Source: Parabacteroides sp.
GTDB taxonomy: Bacteria > Bacteroidota > Bacteroidia > Bacteroidales > Tannerellaceae
DNA: 38,597 nucleotides
Direction of reading: 5' to 3'
Assembly: GCA_017937385.1 (NCBI GenBank)
Contig: JAGBDR010000068.1
Coordinates: forward strand, 1-38,597
Position numbers and translations under genes: made by a program. Each line of letters begins with the position of its first letter. Position 1 is the first letter of the stretch. The notes beneath the pieces are model-generated. The model saw only the letters and a list, made by a program, of their open reading frames with translations, searched no databases and was not told the DNA's origin. Below are positions 33,759 through 38,597 of this stretch, one piece after another.

Positions 33759-34281
33759 AGGGGTTATTGTATATTTTTGTTTTAATCACAATAAAATACA
33801 TTCTTTACAAATAGACACAAATTCCTGCTTTTTATAGAGGAATATGGGAATCCGGCCATGAGGTGCGCAGTTTTTCACTCCGAAGAGGGACTTTATCGCC
33901 CTGAGTTGCCGAAATCATACACCATGAAGACGGTCGTCATGGCGATGAAGTCCCTTGTCGTGGCGATGAAGTCCCTTGTCGTGGCAATGAAGTCCCTCAT
34001 CATGGTAAAAAAGGGCCAAATTTCTTTTGAGATATTCGGAGCGGAGGAAATTTTCGTTTGCTACAAGCGATTCTCCGGGAGTTCAGCTTTTCCACAATGT
34101 CAGAAATTATCTCTTTTCGGTAACAAAAGGAATAGCGTTTCCCTTTTCATGCCGACCTCGTTAGACGATCTGTTCATAGGCTCCAGCTAAAAAAGGAAAA
34201 ATGTCACACAAAAATCGTTCAGAAATTCACCCCAAATAAAAAAACAGCCGAAAAGGGGTTATTGTAATTTGTCAATCACAA
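33759..34281. repeat. Non-coding repeat unit with directly repeated ends (includes copy B)
   Basis: The unit is bounded by 'aggggttattgta' at 33759-33771 and 34254-34266, each followed by a similar 'atcacaat' block. Its last 153 bp (34118-34270) match the first 153 bp of the window. A 110-codon frame at 33858-34190 crosses it but runs through a tandem repeat and shows no domain, so it is not called as a gene. No other feature is seen in 34282-34412. Confidence 0.55.
33936..33998 (+). repeat. Three tandem copies of a 21-bp unit
   Basis: Copies at 33936-33956, 33957-33977 and 33978-33998 have the form 'gtcgtggcgatgaagtccct' plus one base, with one or two differences, and a partial fourth copy follows. 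The period is seven codons, so frames read through it repetitively. Copies abut directly, which rules out a CRISPR array. Confidence 0.85.
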
Positions 34282-34412
34282 TCTGTTACTTTAGATCTAA
34301 TCCCAAAGAAACAAAAAATCAAAATATTCCGCACGCCGGAATTAACCCTGAGATTCCATGCTTCTATATGTAATCCATCTGAAAACAAAAGGAAGGATCA
34401 AAAATAATCCCA

Positions 34413-34453
34413 CCTCGGACAGTATTTGTCTTCTCTTCCCCGTTCTTTTGCAC
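34413..34453 (+). promoter_or_regulatory. 41-bp promoter-like module, copy 1
   Basis: This matches 35967-36007 at 36 of 41 positions, beginning 'cctcggacagt' and ending 'gttcttttgcac'. The end resembles the tRNA promoter -7 region (gtacttttgcac). It lies 24 nt before the ATG at 34477. Confidence 0.6.
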
Positions 34454-34476
34454 TGTAATCTTTAAACAAGAAAAAT

Positions 34477-35157
34477 ATGCAATCGAACAAAGAATCTTTT
34501 TGGCAACAAGCGGGAATCGCTCTTATGCTTCTCTTTTACGGTATCGAATGGCTTTTGAAGAATCGGACGAAATGGCTGATAGACCAATTGCCCCATCGAG
34601 CGAAAGAATTGAAAAAGCAAAACCAAGAAATTAAAGCTTTAGAAGAGAAATTGGGATTAAAAAAACGAAATGAGAATGCCATTTGGTATGATCCTTACTA
34701 TTACAAGCATTTTACCAACGGCACTTATGAACGTTATGATGATGACAGCTTTTTCGGTCCCAACTCTTATCTGGCCAAAAGGAAAAGATATTTGGAAGAG
34801 TTGAGAGAGAAAGTATCTAAAGGATGGAAAACTCCGGAGATTATCGTTTCTGTCGAGTCTGAATATTACCCGTCGCCAATGCGGGACGGTTTATTTAGAA
34901 CTCGGTATTATGTCCTTGTGGCAGTCAAGATTAATTCGGTTTATGATCGCGGACGGAAAAAACGAAATCTTTTAAAGTACTATTCAGCTTCACATTTGGA
35001 TGAATGCGGCAACCCGATGGATTATGATGTTATCTGGGAGTCAAAAGAGATCGAAGATTGTAAAAAAAGGGAGATAGCAACTTTGAAGAAAAGGAAAGAG
35101 GTCGTTGAGTTTTTGGAAGGTTTGCGAAAGGTTGATATGGTTGAAAACATCAAATAA
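34477..35157 (+). CDS. Unrecognised protein with N-terminal membrane helix and coiled coil
   Basis: 226 residues; I recognise no family. Visible parts: one membrane helix (about 11-27, 'AGIALMLLFYGIEWLL'), a lysine/glutamate-rich coiled coil (about 42-63), a Tyr/Asp-rich stretch ('YDPYYYKHFTNGTYERYDDD', about 71-90), a probable beta region ('PEIIVSVESEYYPSP', 'RYYVLVAVKINSVYD') and a second charged helical end. It is probably anchored in the inner membrane with the bulk in the cytoplasm. Codon use is more AT-rich than in the core genes to the left. It is preceded by promoter module copy 1 and followed by a PLD-type gene with its own promoter. Confidence 0.7.
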   Translation: MQSNKESFWQQAGIALMLLFYGIEWLLKNRTKWLIDQLPHRAKELKKQNQEIKALEEKLGLKKRNENAIWYDPYYYKHFTNGTYERYDDDSFFGPNSYLAKRKRYLEELREKVSKGWKTPEIIVSVESEYYPSPMRDGLFRTRYYVLVAVKINSVYDRGRKKRNLLKYYSASHLDECGNPMDYDVIWESKEIEDCKKREIATLKKRKEVVEFLEGLRKVDMVENIK

Positions 35158-35243
35158 GAGAGAGATGGTAATCTGCAATAATTTGAAATTCCAAGTATAG
35201 GTATTTTAATAGTAAAGACTTTATTATGTCACTACTGAATAGC

Positions 35244-35251
35244 TAAATTTG
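35244..35251 (+). promoter_or_regulatory. -7 element for the PLD-type gene
   Basis: TAAATTTG, 20 nt before the ATG at 35272, is an exact TAnnTTTG match; the -33 position reads TTAT. Confidence 0.6.
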
Positions 35252-35271
35252 CGGAAGAAATCAATTTTGAA

Positions 35272-35796
35272 ATGTCACCTATGCTCAAATACATAAAAAA
35301 CGAACAACACTACGATCTTCTTGTAGAGGCGATCCGACAAGTAAGACGTACGCTTTGGATCGGGACGGCAGATCTGAAGGATCTTTACATCAAAGAGGGA
35401 AAAGAGGCGGTACCTTTGCTAAAGCTTTTGGAGCGGAAAGTGAAAGAGGGTATAGAGATTCGATTGATCCATGCGAAAGAGCCGGGAAAGAACTATCGGG
35501 ATGATTTTGATAAGTATCCGTTGCTATGGAGCAGGATGGAACGGGTTTTATGTCCTCGGGTACATTTTAAGATCTTGATATTTGATTTGGAGCTGGCCTA
35601 TATCGGCTCCGCTAATTTGACAGGAGCCGCTTTCGGTATGAAAGGAAAGGATAATCGGAACTTCGAGGCCGGTATCTTGACTTCGGAGGCGGACTTGGTG
35701 TCCGAAGCCGTGGAGCAATTTGATGGCATGTGGATGGGCACCCCTTGCAAGACCTGCAAAAGAAAAAGGTTTTGCGGGGATAGGGTCTGGATGTAG
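35272..35796 (+). CDS. Single-HKD phospholipase D-like protein
   Basis: 174 residues with one HKD motif: His98, Lys100 and Asp105, followed by G112-S-x-N115 in 'YIGSANLTGAAFG', and a conserved-looking 'NRNFEAGILT'. PLD enzymes with one HKD work as dimers; in bacteria this short form is often a nuclease (Nuc type). No signal peptide is present, so it should be cytoplasmic. The C terminus carries Cys159, Cys162 and Cys168 (CxxCx5C), possibly a small metal site. Substrate (DNA, RNA or lipid) cannot be told. It lies in the accessory, AT-richer end of the window with no clear operon partner. Confidence 0.82.
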   Translation: MSPMLKYIKNEQHYDLLVEAIRQVRRTLWIGTADLKDLYIKEGKEAVPLLKLLERKVKEGIEIRLIHAKEPGKNYRDDFDKYPLLWSRMERVLCPRVHFKILIFDLELAYIGSANLTGAAFGMKGKDNRNFEAGILTSEADLVSEAVEQFDGMWMGTPCKTCKRKRFCGDRVWM

Positions 35797-35966
35797 ATCG
35801 AATAACGTACAATTCCCCACTACCGGTTTAACCGCTTATCCAAGGCTTGAAGACCCATCGAGACCCCCTTCGTATTCCATTGACTTCCCTTGGCAAGACG
35901 GTGCCTGACCTATGAATCCTGCAAAAAACAAACTTCTGAAAGAGAATACAATCAAAATTGTTTCCG

Positions 35967-36007
35967 CCTCGGACAGTTTTTGTCTCATCTCCCCAGTTCT
36001 TTTGCAC
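35967..36007 (+). promoter_or_regulatory. 41-bp promoter-like module, copy 2
   Basis: Second copy of the module at 34413-34453. The similarity extends weakly about 45 bp upstream. About 50 nt downstream is a purine-rich GGAG and an ATG at 36059 that opens only a 38-codon frame, so this copy seems to drive a lost or very short gene. Confidence 0.55.
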
Positions 36008-36058
36008 CATCAGAATATAGAATAAAAGAACATCGCAAAAATATAGGAGAAAAAGGTT

Positions 36059-36205
36059 ATGAATCAAATAAGATTGCTACATTTGTGCCAATCTGCCATG
36101 GCTTCCAAGCGAGGAAAGCCCGGCGGAGGACATCAAAGAAGCAAAAAAACGTTTACGATATTATTCCCGACTTAGAAAATCGGCAAAATTTTACTGTTAG
36201 GGAAT
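36059..36205 (+). pseudogene. Possible remnant of a small gene
   Basis: Behind promoter module copy 2 and a GGAG site, the ATG at 36059 gives 38 codons. Another frame, without a start, reads a plausible protein end ('EESPAEDIKEAKKRLRYYSR', stopping near 36200). A frameshifted or truncated gene would explain this, but no family is recognised, and the 3' part already belongs to the fold-back element. Confidence 0.3.
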
Positions 36206-36332
36206 AATAGGCAACAAACGCTCATGCTGGATTGTATATATAAAGAAACCACCCGGTTTTTATACATGCGATATAGGCGTGAGCTGTTGCTCCATTATCT
36301 TAACAGTGGGTGTTTGCCGATACCTCTAAGTC
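36169..36332. repeat. 164-bp fold-back (palindromic) element, possible structured RNA
   Basis: The left arm from 36169 and the right arm ending 36332 are inverted copies in a series of matched blocks: 'gacttag'/'ctaagtc', 'tcggcaaa'/'tttgccga', 'actgtta'/'taacagt', 'gcaaca'/'tgttgc', 'gctcatgc'/'gcgtgagc', with a central hairpin around 36250 (aaacc/ggttt). Unpaired stretches between blocks are short and of similar length on both sides. A T-rich tract follows near 36357. A 51-codon frame (36224-36379) lies across it but is probably chance. The gap before it (35797-35966) shows nothing recognisable. Confidence 0.7.
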
Positions 36333-36388
36333 AGATATGGAGCGATGGGCTTGCGCTTTTTATTTGCTTGATTTTATAAGAAATATGT

Positions 36389-36419
36389 TTTGTTTATAAA
36401 TTGCTTTTCGGTACATTTG
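36389..36419 (+). promoter_or_regulatory. Canonical promoter of the AT-rich four-gene operon
   Basis: TTTG at 36389-36392 and TACATTTG at 36412-36419 are separated by exactly 19 nt. Transcription should begin near 36426, giving a leader of about 70 nt before the ATG at 36499. Confidence 0.8.
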
Positions 36420-36498
36420 TGGTAAATTTAAGTAAAATCCAAGCGAGGCTACTAAACAAATGAAAATTTAAAATGCGAGAGATTTTTTGTAAAACATT

Positions 36499-37638
36499 AT
36501 GTATTTTGAATTAATAAAAACAATAGATATAGAAATGACACTGGAAGAAAAACAAAAAGCTCTTGATGAGTTACGTGGAATTATAAATGAAACTCATCGA
36601 ATGAAAAATGTTTGCCATAATGCAAATATAATTACAAATAAGATAGATAAACAATTCAATGATATTACCTCTTTTGACAAAAAAGATTGGATATTTTTAT
36701 GCTTTGCTACTGCATTACAGATCGTTAGGCAATATTGGATTACTTGTTTTCAAGATGAAAGACTGAATGATAAGGATTCTGCAAAAAATACTTGGGGACA
36801 TACTGAAGAGCATTCGGATAGATTCCATAATTGGTACTATCCTTCAATAGAAGAAATAATAAATAATCCAGTTCCGTTTGATGCTATGTTTGGAAGTAAG
36901 GATTATAAATTGAAATTACATGGAACGACTCATCGTTACAGAACATTAGGGCATGATCCTATTTTAGGGTGGTACTTTGGCACAATGAATATATTAACAA
37001 GTACTTTGACTTTGTGGAATTTGGACTCCTATCATATAGAAACAGGATTTACTGCGAAAGGAAATAAAAGAGATAAGATTAACCATAAAGCCAATCTTGA
37101 AAAAATAATAAAATATTCAAAAAGAAGAATATTCGAAGACGGTTTAGAAGGGAAGAACGCATTTGCGGCTGCTATTATAAAAGAAGCAGTTCATCTTAGA
37201 AGTGATATAAAATCAACACAAAGCTTACCTATACCTATTATTTTAAGATATACTCCTGAGTTCGCAAAAGAATTGACTAATTATGGATTAGATACATTAA
37301 ATATAGAAACATTCGGGAAACAAATGAGTTTGTCGGTATTAGTGAATTTAATAATCTCTTGTGTTCATCGATTATGCAAACCTCAAGATATAAGCAATGA
37401 CTTATATAATGTAAAGACTCGGAAAATTTTGTTATATTCGAATTTACTTTCATCTTCTAGTAATCTTATATATACTGCTATTTCTAAGGACGTAAAAAAA
37501 CTTGATTTAGGTGGTCTAATAGTAACATTATATAGAATATTTAGTGATGTATCTTTTATCGAACGAATAAAAAGAGAATTTATTTCTGATGAATTCCAAA
37601 GTATTATAGAGAATGATAAAAATAAATACGGATTTTAA
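36499..37638 (+). CDS. Unrecognised 379-residue protein heading an AT-rich operon
   Basis: 379 residues; I cannot assign a family. It appears soluble and helical. The most distinctive block is 'HGTTHRYRTLGHDPILGWYFGTMNILTSTLTLW' (about 140-175), rich in His, Gly and Asp, which looks like a conserved core. Other features are 'WYYPSIEEIINNPVPFDAMFGS' before it, a basic stretch 'KGNKRDKINHKANLEKIIKYSKRR' after it, and helices rich in Leu and Ile toward the C terminus. Codon and base composition are far more AT-rich than the core genes, suggesting transfer. An ATG at 36535 is an alternative start. It is first of four genes with 11-29 nt gaps and a canonical promoter. Confidence 0.75.
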   Translation: MYFELIKTIDIEMTLEEKQKALDELRGIINETHRMKNVCHNANIITNKIDKQFNDITSFDKKDWIFLCFATALQIVRQYWITCFQDERLNDKDSAKNTWGHTEEHSDRFHNWYYPSIEEIINNPVPFDAMFGSKDYKLKLHGTTHRYRTLGHDPILGWYFGTMNILTSTLTLWNLDSYHIETGFTAKGNKRDKINHKANLEKIIKYSKRRIFEDGLEGKNAFAAAIIKEAVHLRSDIKSTQSLPIPIILRYTPEFAKELTNYGLDTLNIETFGKQMSLSVLVNLIISCVHRLCKPQDISNDLYNVKTRKILLYSNLLSSSSNLIYTAISKDVKKLDLGGLIVTLYRIFSDVSFIERIKREFISDEFQSIIENDKNKYGF

Positions 37639-37649
37639 AAACAAATATC

Positions 37650-37901
37650 ATGATACAAGTATTAAAAATCTTAAAACCGGTAACAGAATATGCTGTTAAA
37701 AATACTTATAAGATTATTGCAACTACAGTAACAATTATCTTGAGTACTGTCGGATATAAAGTTGGTAATGAAAAAGGGAAAACAGAAGGATATAAAGAAG
37801 GACGTAAAGATGCTTCAAAAGAATATGAAAAAAAGTTTCAAAAGCAAGAAAATGATTTTAAGAACAAGTATCGTGATATAGAAAATAAAATGAATAATTA
37901 A
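37650..37901 (+). CDS. Small single-helix membrane protein
   Basis: 83 residues. One membrane helix (about 21-38, 'IIATTVTIILSTVGYKVG') is followed by a highly charged, glycine-containing coiled tail ('GNEKGKTEGYKEGRKDASKEYEKKF'). N-in or N-out orientation is uncertain; the positive charge balance after the helix favours a cytoplasmic tail. It starts 11 nt after the 379-residue gene, so it is surely co-transcribed. It could anchor that protein to the membrane, which is inference only. No family is recognised. Confidence 0.75.
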   Translation: MIQVLKILKPVTEYAVKNTYKIIATTVTIILSTVGYKVGNEKGKTEGYKEGRKDASKEYEKKFQKQENDFKNKYRDIENKMNN

Positions 37902-37913
37902 GACATAAGAAGA

Positions 37914-38210
37914 ATGAAAGGACGTGTAAAAAGATTGGAAAAGCAGACTGTTTCTAAAATAGATGATGCTGGGTATGAAATTTGGGGTAGTCGAGAATAT
38001 ATGGTATATGCTGTCGTAAAAGTATATGATTTGGATGATGAAGTATATATTGATATAAGAGACGAAATTTTAGAATACTATGATGTTAACAAAATTTATA
38101 CTAATATTTTTGATTCAGCTTGGAACTCTTTAGTAGAATGTAAAGTTGATGTCGAAGAAGATTTTAATGGGGACTATTATATCGTAGATTTAAAATCTTA
38201 TCTTGGTTAA
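37914..38210 (+). CDS. Unrecognised 98-residue protein of the AT-rich operon
   Basis: 98 residues, no signal peptide or membrane helix. After a basic start ('MKGRVKRLEKQ') it is acidic and rich in Tyr and Asp ('VVKVYDLDDEVYIDIRDEIL', 'DVEEDFNGDYYIVDL'), with an alternating pattern that suggests a small beta-rich fold. It starts 12 nt after the small membrane protein. The strong negative charge is shared with the next gene product. No function is recognised. Confidence 0.7.
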   Translation: MKGRVKRLEKQTVSKIDDAGYEIWGSREYMVYAVVKVYDLDDEVYIDIRDEILEYYDVNKIYTNIFDSAWNSLVECKVDVEEDFNGDYYIVDLKSYLG

Positions 38211-38239
38211 ATATTTAAATAAATTAAATCTGATAGAAA

Positions 38240-38380
38240 ATGTATATAGAGGACGATTATGAGGATTTTAATCCTGAAGACGATTTTACTCAAATGTCAA
38301 ATGAAAAAGATCCATTTGAGACAGATGAAGATTATGAAGATCGGATGCAAAGTTTATATGGCGATGATTGGAATGCATGA
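38240..38380 (+). CDS. Very acidic 46-residue protein
   Basis: A 47-codon frame starts at the ATG at 38240, 29 nt after the preceding gene, and ends TGA at 38380. About half of its residues are Asp, Glu, Tyr or Phe ('MYIEDDYEDFNPEDDF', 'DEDYEDRMQSLYGDDWN'). No Cys or Lys-rich parts, no membrane helix. Proteins of this size and charge often act as DNA mimics, inhibitors or antitoxins, but nothing here proves such a role. It is supported as a gene by its position in the operon and biased composition. Confidence 0.55.
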   Translation: MYIEDDYEDFNPEDDFTQMSNEKDPFETDEDYEDRMQSLYGDDWNA

Positions 38381-38571
38381 TTTATGTATAAACTTTCTTT
38401 ATTTTCGCCATATACGTAACTCTATCGCCAAGTTCTTTATTTTTTAATAATGTAACGATAATGGAGAAAAACTATTTTGTTAGAGTTTGCATAAATTTTG
38501 TCCGGTATTCTTTTGAGAGTTCTTTTTGATAATTATTTTTCAGCTTTTAAGTTGCCTAACGAACATGTAGT
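38381..38571. other. Gene-free AT-rich stretch at the window end
   Basis: No frame longer than about 25 codons with a start is convincing, and no strong terminator hairpin is visible after the operon. TAAATTTTG-like sequences occur near 38490, but none fits a full promoter. Confidence 0.5.
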
Positions 38572-38597
38572 GAAAGAAAAGAAAAGAAAAGAAAAGA
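38572..38597. repeat. Pentanucleotide repeat (gaaaa)n at the window edge
   Basis: Four copies of 'gaaaa' after a shortened 'gaaa', then 'ga' at the very end. A simple-sequence repeat whose full length is cut by the window. Confidence 0.85.

Noticed and set aside
33936-33998. CRISPR array or phage-type direct repeat
   Set aside because: The copies abut directly without spacers.
33858-34190. 110-codon frame over the 21-bp repeats
   Set aside because: It runs through tandem repeats and the dispersed repeat, has no domain, no convincing start signal, and its end overlaps DNA that is non-coding in copy A.
36224-36379. 51-codon frame inside the fold-back element
   Set aside because: The inverted-repeat structure explains the sequence better; no start signal is visible. 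It would become interesting only if conserved at codon level.

Overview
The window looks like chromosome from a Bacteroidales bacterium, most likely Parabacteroides or another Tannerellaceae. The evidence is the set of Bacteroidetes-specific families (DUF4491, DUF4837, DUF4105, an HU-like protein with a winged-helix tail, a PafA-like protein, a SecA of about 1,100 residues with a SEC-C tail), start regions with little or no Shine-Dalgarno sequence, and many promoters of the Bacteroidetes form TTTG-N19-TAnnTTTG. Two of these (at 224-254 and 36389-36419) have the exact 19-nt spacing. Species assignment is inference.

Layout. 1-841: the end of a dispersed non-coding repeat, an initiator tRNA-fMet with promoter and terminator, and a 220-bp nested palindrome. 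842-2374 (+): a BamE-like lipoprotein and a glycerate kinase. 2393-5684 (-): a DUF4491 membrane protein, then sigma-54 activator, LptE, a TPR protein and SecG in one tight run. 5784-8720 (-): a four-gene cluster that looks like CDP-alcohol lipid synthesis (nucleotidyltransferase, SDR, CDP-alcohol phosphotransferase, acyltransferase). 8830-12155 (-): PdxA, DUF4837 lipoprotein, RlmN. 12265-19901 (-): CoaX, outer-membrane barrel, TPR protein, LptC and CNNM/HlyC protein in one run, followed by a PpiD/SurA-like foldase. 20037-23183: an AAA/PD-(D/E)XK protein and a PQQ-type propeller. 23525-30381 (+): HU-like regulator, DUF4105, a phosphatase-fold protein that has lost its active site, and SecA. 30552-33599: TPR protein, WYL regulator, DUF4143 ATPase.

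The core (842-31286) is dominated by envelope biogenesis: SecG and SecA for export, LptC and LptE for LPS transport, a periplasmic foldase, lipid enzymes and an outer-membrane barrel. From about 33600 the character changes. The DNA becomes repeat-rich and then strongly AT-rich, with genes of unknown family (34477, 36499-38380), a single-HKD phospholipase-D-type protein, a duplicated 41-bp promoter module and a 164-bp fold-back element. This end looks accessory and probably acquired. No integrase, transposase or CRISPR array is visible.

Best candidates for something undescribed: the AT-rich four-gene operon at 36499-38380 with its own canonical promoter; the 164-bp fold-back element just upstream; the four palindromes spaced about two helical turns apart in the leader of the HU-like gene; and the inactive PafA-like protein conserved in an operon position next to SecA.
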